A stretch of DNA of 64,000 nucleotides from JAXMCI01 sp046349435 (GTDB lineage: Bacteria; Pseudomonadota; Alphaproteobacteria; Dongiales; Dongiaceae), in the NCBI GenBank assembly GCA_046349435.1, contig JAXMCI010000030.1:1-64000 (forward strand). Reading direction: 5' to 3'. Numbering within the stretch: the stretch's first letter is position 1; the number at the start of each line of letters is the position of its first letter. Shown here one piece after another: positions 1-8,346 of the stretch. The notes beneath the pieces are model-generated. The model saw nothing but the letters and a program-made list of their open reading frames with translations, was not told the DNA's origin and ran no database searches. The position numbers were made by a program, and so were the translations under genes.

Positions 1-252
1 CCCGTAATAGGAGCGGTGGCGCAGGTGCCGGACGATCACCTCGAGGAAGTACGGGTCGCGCTTAGCCAGCGCCACCGAGACGAGATGGATGATGACGAAG
101 AGCGGCAGGCACCAGAGCGAATGCAGGCCGAGCACGACCGCCGCCGCCGCGGTGCCATTGAGCAGCGCGAGCCGGCGCGGCACGCCGCCGATCATGATCG
201 GCGTGGTCAGCGCCCCGTGCAGCGGGATCTTGAAGCCCGGCGTCGGTGTCAG
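1..252 (-). CDS. trbD: TrbD-like conjugal transfer protein (partial, runs off left edge)
   Basis: Reading the minus strand from the trbC stop gives an 84-codon open frame with no stop before the window edge. It contains the TrbD/VirB3 signature: a short N-terminal stretch (TPTPGFKIPLHGAL), a Pro-Ile-Met-Ile-Gly-Gly-Val-Pro-Arg turn, two hydrophobic segments at about residues 36-62, then a cytoplasmic KRDPYFLEV motif. TrbD/VirB3 is a small inner-membrane component of Trb-type type IV secretion systems. No ATG, GTG or TTG lies close by in frame. A CTG overlapping the trbC stop, placed after a GGAGGG ribosome-binding site, is the likeliest start, so the exact 5' end is uncertain. The family call is firm because the gene directly follows trbC. 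Confidence 0.75.
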   Translation of the reverse strand, partial: MTPTPGFKIPLHGALTTPIMIGGVPRRLALLNGTAAAAVVLGLHSLWCLPLFVIIHLVSVALAKRDPYFLEVIVRHLRHRSYYG

Positions 253-551
253 AACGCGCTCCCTCCGGAAAAGCCGAACAGGGCGAGAAAGAAGCTGGAG
301 GCGGTGAAGGCGATCGACAGGCCGAAGACGATCTGCAGCAGCCGGCGCACGCCGCTGCCGCCCTCGCCGAAGGCGATGCCGATGCCGGCGATGACGATCG
401 CCAGCACCCCCAGCCCCTTGGCGACCGGGCCGGTGATCGAGTTGAGGATGCGATTGAGCGGGCTCTCCCACGGCATGCCCGTCTCGCTCGCCGAGGCGCC
501 GTGCGCGGCAAGCAGCAGGACGACGAGCGCGAGGAGGATCGTCCACCCCAT
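249..551 (-). CDS. trbC: TrbC/VirB2-family conjugal transfer pilin-like protein
   Basis: 100 residues from the ATG at 551. Residues 1-22 form a signal-peptide-like hydrophobic segment ending in an Ala-rich cleavage region (AAHGASA). The mature part has the TrbC layout: a short linker (PWESPLNRILNSITGPVAKG) followed by two transmembrane helices (about residues 45-62 and 72-92) around a Gly-Glu-Gly-Gly loop. TrbC is the precursor of the cyclic pilin of Trb-type type IV secretion systems. It is followed with overlap by trbD. An upstream in-frame ATG (MPHSLST, near 638) is an alternative start but would bury the signal peptide. Upstream there is no trbB, the ATPase gene that normally precedes trbC, so this may be the trimmed or rearranged start of the cluster. 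Confidence 0.75.
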   Translation of the reverse strand: MGWTILLALVVLLLAAHGASASETGMPWESPLNRILNSITGPVAKGLGVLAIVIAGIGIAFGEGGSGVRRLLQIVFGLSIAFTASSFFLALFGFSGGSAF

Positions 552-1116
552 GGCCGGGGCTCGCGGCCCGGACAATGTTCCACCACCGGTTGCAGACCGG
601 TCGCAGCTCCCGGCGAGCAGGGTCGAAAGGCTGTGCGGCATGTCCCGGTCCTGTCCCCATTCCCCCCGGGCGCGCCACGGCGAACCCTTGCGGCAGGCTT
701 GTCCAACGCGGCCCGACGCGGCGGAGGCGAGCGGCCGGGAACCGCGCGGCGGAGCCGGAGTTGTGGTCAAATCGTCCTGTCCTGTCAATGGTTTCCCAGC
801 ATGGGGGCGGAGCGGAGTGGTGGCATTTGCCGGATCGAGGCTGGGCCGTGCATGCGCCGCCGGCCGGGCACGGCCGGCGCAGCGGGACGGACAGCATCGA
901 GCCCGGGAAGCCATTGGGTGCGAGCCCTCACCTGTCTTGCCGCCCGGCACAGCCTAGGGTGGTCAGGCCGGCGGGCGCAAGCGGCACCCGGCGGCCCTCC
1001 GACGGTCTGCGTCGCCCCGGCGCCGGCATTGTAACAACCTTTGACGAACACCCATTGTTCCGGCTGGATAACCCGGAAAATGCCACACTCTATCCTGGCC
1101 GGAGTCGCATTTTCAA
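552..1116. other. 565-nt divergent intergenic region between trbC and tamA
   Basis: No frame in this stretch gives a recognisable protein on either strand, and TrbB-like sequence is absent. The tamA-proximal end is lower in GC than its surroundings and holds a possible sigma-70 promoter (1041-1069). The rest shows nothing I can name. It may be the scar at the junction between the chromosomal tamAB pair and the trb cluster. Confidence 0.4.
1041..1069 (+). promoter_or_regulatory. Possible sigma-70 promoter for tamA
   Basis: TTGACG (1041-1046) is followed after 17 nt by CTGGAT (1064-1069), in a relatively AT-rich stretch about 50 nt before the tamA start. The -35 is good and the -10 is weak. 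No transcription data support it. Confidence 0.3.
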
Positions 1117-2907
1117 ATGATGAAGCGGGACCTCTCTGCGGCCGTGCTGCGGTGGCTGGCGCTGGCCCTCGGGATCCTGTTGCCCGCCGCCTGCATCGCC
1201 GGCGCGGCCGCGGCGGCGACCGACGCCTACGAGGTCGACACCGTCGGCACCGACGACGCGACGCTGTCGCGGGCGATCCACGATGCCGCCGACCTCTACC
1301 GCCGGCGCCGCGAGCCGTTGCTCAGCCTCGCCCAGCTGCAGGGCCGGGCGCGAGCCGACCAGGCCAAGATCGAGGGCATCCTGCGCGGCCTCGGCTACTA
1401 TGACGGGACGGTGAAGATCGAGGTCGACGAGGCCCGCCGGCACGTCACGATCCGGCTGCACCCCGGGCCGCTCTACAGGATCACCGCCTACCGCGTGGTC
1501 GAGGCCGGCGGAGGTCCGCCGCGGATCGCCGTCGACCGCAAGGCGCTCGGCGTGCCGCAGGGCACGGCGGCCAGCGGCGCCGTCATCGTCGAGGCCGAGC
1601 GGCGCGTCCTCCAGGCCTATTTCGACGCCGGCTACCCGCTGGCCAAGGCGACCGACCGGCGGGTGGTGATCGACCACGCGGCGCGCAGCGCCGACGTCAC
1701 CGAGACGATCGAGCCGGGGCCGAAGGCGACGATCGGCGCGATCGCCGTCACCGGCCTCAAGGCGGTCGACGAGGCCTTCGTGCGCGGCCGGCTGCATCTC
1801 GCCCCCGGCGAGCCCTTCACCCGCGGCGCGATCGAGACGGCGCGCACCAACCTGGTCGGCACCAACCTGTTCTCGGCGGTGAAGCTGAGCTGGCCCGACC
1901 ACGCCGCCGCGGACGGCAGCCTGCCGCTCACCGTGGCCCTGACCGAGCGCAAGGCGCATTCCTTCGGCGGCGGCCTCAGCTACTCGACCGATCTCGGCCC
2001 GACGGCGCGGGCCTTCTGGGAGGACCGCAACCTGTTCGGCAGCGGCGAGCTGCTCCGCTTCGAGGGCCGCTTCGGCCAGACCGACCGCAGCCTGACCGCC
2101 ACCTTCCGCAAGCCCGACTGGCTGAGCATCGACCAGACGCTCAACATCGACCTCGCTCTGCTCGACCAGGACTTCCCGGCCTACCGGCTGGACAGCGCGC
2201 GCGGCTCGGTCGGCATCGAGCGGCCGCTCTTCGGCCGCTGGATCGGCGGCGTCGCGCTGTCGCTGGAGAAGGACATCACCAAGGAGCGCGATGCCCGCTA
2301 CGACCAGCTGCTGCTCGGCGTGCCGCTGACCCTGAGGCGCGACACCAGCGACGACCCGCTCGACCCCAAGCACGGCATGCGGCTGAGCCTCAGCGCCACG
2401 CCCTACGCCTCGCTCGGCGACGGGCCCAGCTTCCTGACGCTGCGGGCCCGCGACACGGTCTACCAGTCGCTGTCGGAGGACGGCCACTGGATCCTCGCCG
2501 GCTGGGTCGGGCTCGGCAGCGTGGTCGGGCCGCAGCGCAACCAGCTGCCGCGCAGCCAGCGCCTGTTCGCCGGCGGCGGCGGCTCGGTGCGCGGCTATGC
2601 CTACCAGTTCGCCGGCCCGGTCGACCGCCACCACGACCCGGTCGGTGGCCTGTCGCTGGTCGAGGCCGGCACCGAGCTCAGGATCCGGATCACCGAAACG
2701 ATCGGCGTGGTGCCCTTCATCGAGGCGGCGTCGGTCGGCGACACCAGCATGCCGACCCTCTCCAACCTGTTTGTCGGGGCCGGCGTCGGGCTGCGCTACT
2801 ACAGCTCGATCGGGCCGGTCCGCCTCGACGTCGCCACGCCGATCTCGCCGCGCCGCTCGTTCGACGCGCCGGTGCAGGTCTATGTCAGCATCGGGCAGGC
2901 CTTCTGA
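1117..2907 (+). CDS. tamA: Outer-membrane translocation and assembly module protein TamA (BamA/Omp85 family)
   Basis: 596 residues. An N-terminal signal peptide (about 1-36) is followed by POTRA-like repeats (about 40-270; for example GLGYYDGTVKIEV and the GLKAVDEAFVRGRL/GEPFTRGAIE segment typical of the last POTRA). The rest is a C-terminal Omp85 barrel carrying the diagnostic GGSVRGY lid-lock motif at residues 488-494 and ending in a C-terminal Phe. TamA sits in the outer membrane and works with the periplasm-spanning TamB in envelope and outer-membrane protein assembly or lipid transport. The stop codon overlaps the tamB start (TGATG), so the two are translationally coupled. The start is the ATG at 1117; a second ATG follows directly and cannot be excluded. 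The length fits the family. Confidence 0.92.
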   Translation: MMKRDLSAAVLRWLALALGILLPAACIAGAAAAATDAYEVDTVGTDDATLSRAIHDAADLYRRRREPLLSLAQLQGRARADQAKIEGILRGLGYYDGTVKIEVDEARRHVTIRLHPGPLYRITAYRVVEAGGGPPRIAVDRKALGVPQGTAASGAVIVEAERRVLQAYFDAGYPLAKATDRRVVIDHAARSADVTETIEPGPKATIGAIAVTGLKAVDEAFVRGRLHLAPGEPFTRGAIETARTNLVGTNLFSAVKLSWPDHAAADGSLPLTVALTERKAHSFGGGLSYSTDLGPTARAFWEDRNLFGSGELLRFEGRFGQTDRSLTATFRKPDWLSIDQTLNIDLALLDQDFPAYRLDSARGSVGIERPLFGRWIGGVALSLEKDITKERDARYDQLLLGVPLTLRRDTSDDPLDPKHGMRLSLSATPYASLGDGPSFLTLRARDTVYQSLSEDGHWILAGWVGLGSVVGPQRNQLPRSQRLFAGGGGSVRGYAYQFAGPVDRHHDPVGGLSLVEAGTELRIRITETIGVVPFIEAASVGDTSMPTLSNLFVGAGVGLRYYSSIGPVRLDVATPISPRRSFDAPVQVYVSIGQAF

Positions 2908-5900
2908 TGCGCCGCCGCTGGCTCCTCGTCGCCCTGCTCGTCCTGCTGCTGCCGCCGGCGGCCGCCGCGCTGTTCCTCGCCACCGTCGACGGCGCCTGGC
3001 TCGGCCGCCAGGCCTCCGCCCTGCTCAGCACCCCCGACCAGCGCATCGAGATCGGCCGCATCCAGGGCATCGCCCGGCTGCGCGTCGACCGCGTGACGCT
3101 GGCCGACCGCAAGGGCGTCTGGCTCGAGGCCACGGGGCTCGCCGCCGACTGGCACCCGCTGGCGCTGCTGCATCGCCGCCTGGCGGTGGACCGGCTGGCG
3201 GCCGCCACGGTCGCCTACCGGCGCCCGCCCGAGAGCGACCAGCCGAGCCAGGGCGGGCTGCCAAGCCTGCCGCTCGACCTCGCCGTCGACCGGCTGGCGG
3301 TCGACCGGCTGGAGGCCGGACCCGGTGCCGCGAGGCTCGCCGGCAGCCTGCGGGTCGATCGCGGCTGGCGCAATGCGGCGGTCAGCCTCGATGGCACCCG
3401 GCTCGACGCGCCGGGCAGCGCCAGCGTCCGCCTCGAGGCGCCCGAGGGGCTCGACCGCTTCCAGCTCGCGCTGCATGCCGAGGAGCCGGCCGGCGGCCTG
3501 CTGGCGAGCGCGCTGGACCTGCCCGGCAAGCCGCCGGTTCGGATCGCGCTGGAGGGAAGCGGGCCGGCTTCCGACTGGCGCGGCCGGCTGCAGGCCGAGG
3601 CCACCGGGCTGGCCGACCTGGCCGGGCCGGTCACCGTCGCCGGCCAGCGGCTCGGCTTCGACCTCGCCGCCCATCTCGGGATGCGGCTGCCGGCGCCCTG
3701 GGCCAGCCTGGCGGCCGGCGAGCTGCACATCGCCGGCGCGGTGCGGCGCGACGGCGAGCGCATCCTGCTCGAGCCGGTGAAGCTCGATTCGGCGGCCGCC
3801 AGCCTGACCGCCAGCGGCCGCGTCCAGCCCGACCTCGCGCTCCGCGTCCAGGCGAGCCTCGCCGACCTGGCGCCGCTGGCCGGGCTGCCGGGCCGCGCCG
3901 AGGCCGACCTCCAGCTCAGCGGCAGCTTCGCCGCGCTGGCCGTCGAGGGCGGCGCCACCCTGCACGACCTGGTGCTGCCGCAGCTCGGCCGGGTTGCCCA
4001 GGCGGACCTGGCGCTGGCCGGCAGCCTCGACAGCCACGGCATCCGCATCGCCCATGCCGGGATCGACAGCCCGCTCGGCCAGATCTTCGCCGAGGGCAGC
4101 GTCAGCCCGACCCTGGCGCTCGACGTCACCGCCGCCCTGCCCGACCTGGCGCCGCTCGCCGCCGCCGCCGGCCAGCAACTCGCCGGCCATGCCGACCTCA
4201 CCGCCCACCTGACCGGCGACGAGACGGCGCAGCGGCTCTCCGGCACGATCGACGCGGCCGGGCTGGCGCTCGGCCAGCCGGTCGCCGACCGGCTGCTCGG
4301 CGGCCGGCTCGGCGGCAGCTTCACGGTGGCGCGCGCCGCCGACGGCGCCATCGCGATCGAGGCGGCCGACCTCGCCGCCGCCAATGTCTCCGTCAAGGGC
4401 AGCGGCCGGCTGGCCGACGGCCATGCCGCCTCCGACCTCACCGTGACCTTGCCGCGGCTGGCCCTGCTCGACCCGCGGCTGCAGGGCGACGCGGTGGTCA
4501 CGCTGGCCCTGCAGGACCGGGCCGGCACCATGAGGGCGCAAGGGACGGTCGCCCGCCAGAAGCTGGCCGCGGCGGCGCGGCTGGCGCTCGAGGCGGAGCG
4601 GCTGACTGTCGAGGATGCCAGCCTGGCCCTTGGCCCGACCCGGCTCACCGGCCGGGCCGCGCTGCAGCTGGCCAGCGGCCTGGTCGATGCCGAGCTGCAG
4701 GTCGCCAATGCCGAGCCGGGGCCGCTGCTCGCCGGCGCCGCCGGCCGGGCGAGCGGCCGGATCACCCTGGCGGCCCGTCCCGACGGCCAGGCGGTCTCCG
4801 CCGAGCTCAGCGGCACGGGCCTCGCCTATGCCGGACTCTCGGTCGGCCAGGCCCGTCTCAAGCTCGCCCTCGCCGACGCACTGCGCAAGCCGCACGGCCA
4901 GGCCAGTGCCGAGCTCGCCGGCGTCGCCGTCGGCGACACCCGGATCGAGCGCGCCAGCGTCGCGCTCGACGGCGGGCTGCAGGGCGCGCGGGTCAGCCTC
5001 GCCGCCAGCGGCGAGGCCGCCGGGCAGCCGGTGCAGATCGAGCTCGCCGGCAACGCGACGCCCGACGCCGCGCGGATCGAGAAGCTCACCGGGCGCTATG
5101 GCGACCTGCCGGTCAGGCTGCGCCAACCGCTGCAGCTGAAGCGCCTCGCCGACGGCGGCGCCGTCGACGGACTCGACCTCGCGGTCGGGGAGGCGACGCT
5201 GTCCGGCGGCGGCCGGCTGGCCGGCGGCAGCGTCAGCGGCCGGCTGGCGCTGGCCAACTTCAAGGCCGCGCTGCTGCAGGCGCTGGCCGGGACGCCGCCC
5301 TTGCGCGGCACCCTGCAGGCGACCGCGACGCTCGACGGCACGCTGGCGCGGCCGCACCTCGCTTTGACCGCTGAGGGCAGCGATCTCGGCCGGGCCGACG
5401 GACCGCTGCACCTGGCCATGCAGGCGACCGGCGACTGGCGCGACGACCGGCTCGCCATCAAGGGCACCGTCACCGAGAAGCGCAGCCCGCCGCTGGCCGT
5501 CGAGGCCAGCCTGCCGCTGACCTATCGCGCCGAGCCGTTCGCCGTCGCGCTGCCGCCGGACGGGCCGATCGCCGGCCGGGTCTCCGGCACGCTCGACCTC
5601 GGCGCCATGCTGGTGGCCGCCGGGCAGGACATCAGCGCCTCCGGCAAGGCGAGCATCGACCTGCGGGTCGCCGGCACGCTGCGGGCGCCGCAGGCGGCCG
5701 GTACGGCGAGCCTCGCCAACGGCCGCTACGACGACCTGACCAGCGGGCTCAGCCTGCGCGACATCGCGCTGGAGGTGGCCGGCGACGGGCAGCGCTTCAG
5801 CGTCACCAAGCTCTCCGCCGGCGACGGCAAGGGCGGCACGATCACCGGCAGCGGCGCGGTCGAGCTGGCCAAGGCCGGCCTGCCCTTCCAGGCGGGCATC

Positions 5901-6857
5901 ACGCTCAACAACCTGACGGTCTCGCCGATGGGCTCGGCGGCGCAACTCGACGGCAAGCTCGCCCTGTCCGGCACGGTCGACGCGGCCAAGGTCGAGGGCA
6001 GCATCAAGGTGGATCGTGCCGACGTCACCATCCCCGACCGCATCCCGGCCTCGGTGGTGCAGATCAACGTCATCGAGATCAACGGCCCGCCGCGGCCGCA
6101 GGCGGCAGGCGCGCCGCGGCCGGGCACGCCCGAGGCCCCGGCGCCGATCACCGTGAGCCTGGCGATCGCCATCGACATGCCCGGGCGCGTCTTCGTGCGC
6201 GGCCGCGGGCTGGAGAGCGAGTGGCGCGGCAACCTCAAGGTGGGCGGCACCGCCGACGCGCCCGACCTGCGGGGCAGGCTGACCCTGGTGCGCGGCAATT
6301 TCGACCTGCTCGGCAAGACCTTCAACCTGCACGACAGCACGATCACCTTCCCCGGCGGCGACCGCATCGACCCCGAGCTGGCGCTCAAGGCGACCGCGCC
6401 GTCGAGCGACCTCACCGCGACGATCACCGTCACCGGGACCGGCTCCAGGCCGGTCATCGAGCTCTCCTCGAACCCGCCGCTGCCGCAGGACGAGATTCTC
6501 GCCCACGTGCTGTTCAACCGCGGCGTCAGCCAGCTCTCGCCGACCGAGGCGATCCAGCTCGCCGAGGGCGTGCAGACCCTCACCGGCGGCACCGGCCCGA
6601 GCGGGCTGCTCACCCAGATCCGGCGCGCCACCGGGCTCGACACGCTGGGCATGACCACCGACCAGACCGGCAACAGCGCGCTCAAGGTCGGCAAGTATGT
6701 CGGCGACGGCCTCTACGTCTCGGCGCAGCAGGGCACCTCGACGACCAGCGGCCGGGCCGGCGTGACCTACCAGGTGACGCCGCACATCTCCGTCGAATCC
6801 TCGATCGGCGCCACCGGCAGCCCGGAGGTCGGCGTCAACTGGCAATGGGATTACTGA
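2907..6857 (+). CDS. tamB: TamB-family translocation/assembly module protein (DUF490)
   Basis: 1316 residues. An N-terminal membrane anchor (about residues 4-24) is followed by a very long, low-complexity beta-rich region of repeating strand-turn units. It ends in the TamB C-terminal domain (about 960-1316), with the typical IPDRIPASVVQI, RVFVRGRGLESEWRGNL, FDLLGKTF and SNPPLPQDEILAHVLFNRG segments and a terminal GVNWQWDY strand. TamB proteins form an extended beta-taco groove bridging inner and outer membranes and act with TamA. It overlaps tamA by one base. The minus strand is open across nearly the whole gene because of GC-rich third positions; that antisense frame is a shadow. Confidence 0.93.
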   Translation: MRRRWLLVALLVLLLPPAAAALFLATVDGAWLGRQASALLSTPDQRIEIGRIQGIARLRVDRVTLADRKGVWLEATGLAADWHPLALLHRRLAVDRLAAATVAYRRPPESDQPSQGGLPSLPLDLAVDRLAVDRLEAGPGAARLAGSLRVDRGWRNAAVSLDGTRLDAPGSASVRLEAPEGLDRFQLALHAEEPAGGLLASALDLPGKPPVRIALEGSGPASDWRGRLQAEATGLADLAGPVTVAGQRLGFDLAAHLGMRLPAPWASLAAGELHIAGAVRRDGERILLEPVKLDSAAASLTASGRVQPDLALRVQASLADLAPLAGLPGRAEADLQLSGSFAALAVEGGATLHDLVLPQLGRVAQADLALAGSLDSHGIRIAHAGIDSPLGQIFAEGSVSPTLALDVTAALPDLAPLAAAAGQQLAGHADLTAHLTGDETAQRLSGTIDAAGLALGQPVADRLLGGRLGGSFTVARAADGAIAIEAADLAAANVSVKGSGRLADGHAASDLTVTLPRLALLDPRLQGDAVVTLALQDRAGTMRAQGTVARQKLAAAARLALEAERLTVEDASLALGPTRLTGRAALQLASGLVDAELQVANAEPGPLLAGAAGRASGRITLAARPDGQAVSAELSGTGLAYAGLSVGQARLKLALADALRKPHGQASAELAGVAVGDTRIERASVALDGGLQGARVSLAASGEAAGQPVQIELAGNATPDAARIEKLTGRYGDLPVRLRQPLQLKRLADGGAVDGLDLAVGEATLSGGGRLAGGSVSGRLALANFKAALLQALAGTPPLRGTLQATATLDGTLARPHLALTAEGSDLGRADGPLHLAMQATGDWRDDRLAIKGTVTEKRSPPLAVEASLPLTYRAEPFAVALPPDGPIAGRVSGTLDLGAMLVAAGQDISASGKASIDLRVAGTLRAPQAAGTASLANGRYDDLTSGLSLRDIALEVAGDGQRFSVTKLSAGDGKGGTITGSGAVELAKAGLPFQAGITLNNLTVSPMGSAAQLDGKLALSGTVDAAKVEGSIKVDRADVTIPDRIPASVVQINVIEINGPPRPQAAGAPRPGTPEAPAPITVSLAIAIDMPGRVFVRGRGLESEWRGNLKVGGTADAPDLRGRLTLVRGNFDLLGKTFNLHDSTITFPGGDRIDPELALKATAPSSDLTATITVTGTGSRPVIELSSNPPLPQDEILAHVLFNRGVSQLSPTEAIQLAEGVQTLTGGTGPSGLLTQIRRATGLDTLGMTTDQTGNSALKVGKYVGDGLYVSAQQGTSTTSGRAGVTYQVTPHISVESSIGATGSPEVGVNWQWDY

Positions 6858-6937
6858 GGGCCGCGGGAGGCGGTGCGCCGGTGCGCCGGCCTGGTGTATG
6901 GTCGCGCCTCCCGGACACGGAGGGAGGACCAGGGCAG

Positions 6938-7435
6938 ATGCGGGGAATCAGGCGGATCGCCGTCGCCATCGCGCTCGTCGCCGGGCTCGGCGGCGCCGGC
7001 CGGGCGGCGGCGGACGAGCTCAGGATCGACATACCGGTCACGCTCAGCGCGGCGAAGGTAGTCTTCAACATGGATCACCTCGCCTTCGAAGGCGACCAGC
7101 CGACCGGGCTCAACTTCATGCGGGTGATGCTGGCGCAGTTCAGGGCCGACCACACCCGGGCGGAGATCGTCGCCATCTTCCACGGGGCAGCCGGCTACAT
7201 GCTGCTCGACGACGCCGCCTACGACCGCGTGCGCAAGACGGCGACCGGCAACCTCTACCGCAAGACGATCGCCGAGCTGCAGCAGGACGGCATCCGCTTC
7301 GAGGAGTGCGGCCAGACCGCGCGCGACGAGGGCTGGGTCAACGCCGAGTTCCTGCCCGGGGTCAAGATCAATGCCGGCGCCAATTTCCGCATCCTCCAGC
7401 TGGTCCAGGACGGCTACGTCCAGATCCAGCCCTGA
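6938..7435 (+). CDS. Exported DsrE/DsrF-like family protein
   Basis: 165 residues from an ATG preceded by GGGAGGA. Residues 1-25 form a signal peptide (hydrophobic core, then RAAADE). The remainder (KVVFNMDHLAF...VMLAQFRADHTRAEIVAIFHGAAGYMLLDDAAYD...LQQDGIRFEECGQTARDEGW...INAGANFRILQLVQDGYVQIQP) has the DsrE-like fold pattern of small periplasmic homologues, with one Cys (FEECG) at the place where DsrE-type sulfur carriers often have one. The function of exported members is not established, so I assign none. It is a separate unit 80 nt after tamB and followed by an inverted repeat. Confidence 0.7.
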   Translation: MRGIRRIAVAIALVAGLGGAGRAAADELRIDIPVTLSAAKVVFNMDHLAFEGDQPTGLNFMRVMLAQFRADHTRAEIVAIFHGAAGYMLLDDAAYDRVRKTATGNLYRKTIAELQQDGIRFEECGQTARDEGWVNAEFLPGVKINAGANFRILQLVQDGYVQIQP

Positions 7436-7481
7436 CCGGAAGGGAGTGGGATAATCCGGCGCGGCCGCTATGATGGCGCGC

Positions 7482-7501
7482 GGCGCCCGGTGCCGGGCGC
7501 C
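7482..7501. repeat. Perfect 9-bp-stem hairpin between the dsrE-like gene and the SDR gene
   Basis: The arms GGCGCCCGG and CCGGGCGCC flank only TG, giving a very stable stem. It is followed by C-rich rather than T-rich sequence, so it is a poor intrinsic terminator. It could still stall transcription, or lie in the leader of the SDR gene: a TATGAT hexamer at 7469-7474 could be a -10 box just upstream. Confidence 0.5.
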
Positions 7502-7531
7502 GCCCCCTCACCCCAGCCCGGGAACTACCCC

Positions 7532-8311
7532 ATGTCCGTGCTCGATCGCTTCCGCCTCGACGGCAAGCGCCTGTTCATCACCGGCGGCAGCCGCGGCTTC
7601 GGCCGCGAGATCGCGCTGGCCGCCGCCGAGGCCGGCGCCGACGTCGCGCTCAACGCCAGGGATCCCCAGTCGCTGGCCCGGACTGCCGCCGAGGTGCGCG
7701 AGCGCGGCCGGCAGGCCTGGACCTTCGAGGGCGACGTCGGCGATCCCGCCGCCTGCGAGGAGCTCTGCCGCCGGGTGCTGGCCGAGGCCGGGCCGATCGA
7801 CATCCTGGTCAACAATGTCGGCGGCCGCCGGGTCGACGTGCCGGTCGAGAAGAGCAGCGTCGAGACCTGGCAGAGCCACATGGACCTCAACCTGACCCAC
7901 ACCTTCATCTGCACCAAGATGATCGGCGGGCCGATGCTGGAGCGGGGCTGGGGTCGGGTGATCAACATCGCCTCGATCAGCGGCATCATCGCCAATCGCG
8001 GCATCGGCGGCCGGCACTACGAGGCCTCCAAGGCGGCGGTGATCCATTTCACCCGGGCGACGGCCAGCGACTGGGCGCCGCGCGGCGTCACCGTCAACGC
8101 CATCTGCCCCGGCCTGTTCATGACCGAGCCCAACCAGATCTGGGCGAAGAGCAACCCCGAGGTCATCAAGACCTTCGTCGAGGCCATCCCGATGGGCCGG
8201 CCGGGCGAGCCGGAGGAGATCGCGCCGCTCGCCGTCTACCTCGCCTCGCCCGCCTCCAGCTACGTCACCGGCGCCACCTTCGTCATCGACGGCGGCTACA
8301 CCGTCTGGTGA
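7532..8311 (+). CDS. SDR-family NAD(P)-dependent oxidoreductase
   Basis: 259 residues of classical short-chain dehydrogenase. The cofactor motif TGGSRGFG is at 17-24, NNVGG (the NNAG equivalent) at 94-98, and the catalytic triad is Ser150, Tyr163 and Lys167 with exact S-x12-Y-x3-K spacing. The C-terminal P-E-E-I-A-P-L-A-V-Y-L-A-S and TGATFVIDGGYTVW end is typical of FabG-like members that reduce or oxidise small alcohols, ketones or sugars. The substrate cannot be read from sequence. The ATG at 7532 fits the family N-terminus better than the upstream in-frame ATG at 7490. The gene is followed almost directly by fumarase, so co-transcription is likely. Confidence 0.88.
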   Translation: MSVLDRFRLDGKRLFITGGSRGFGREIALAAAEAGADVALNARDPQSLARTAAEVRERGRQAWTFEGDVGDPAACEELCRRVLAEAGPIDILVNNVGGRRVDVPVEKSSVETWQSHMDLNLTHTFICTKMIGGPMLERGWGRVINIASISGIIANRGIGGRHYEASKAAVIHFTRATASDWAPRGVTVNAICPGLFMTEPNQIWAKSNPEVIKTFVEAIPMGRPGEPEEIAPLAVYLASPASSYVTGATFVIDGGYTVW

Positions 8312-8346
8312 CGGGCCGCCCACCGCCAGCAGCAGGAGACCCCGCC

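Noticed and set aside
2880..6845. 1321-codon open frame on the minus strand opposite tamB
   Set aside because: Composition (Gly, Arg, Gln, Ala-rich) is a mirror of GC-rich third positions; no domain is recognisable, while the plus strand encodes a clear TamB.
6938..7435. DsrE-like gene as part of a sulfur-oxidation (dsr) system
   Set aside because: No other dsr, sox or sulfur genes are nearby and the protein is exported, unlike cytoplasmic DsrEFH.
7532..8311. SDR gene as the missing amino-alcohol dehydrogenase of the microcompartment
   Set aside because: It is more than 22 kb away, on the other strand, linked to fumarase, and has no targeting helix.
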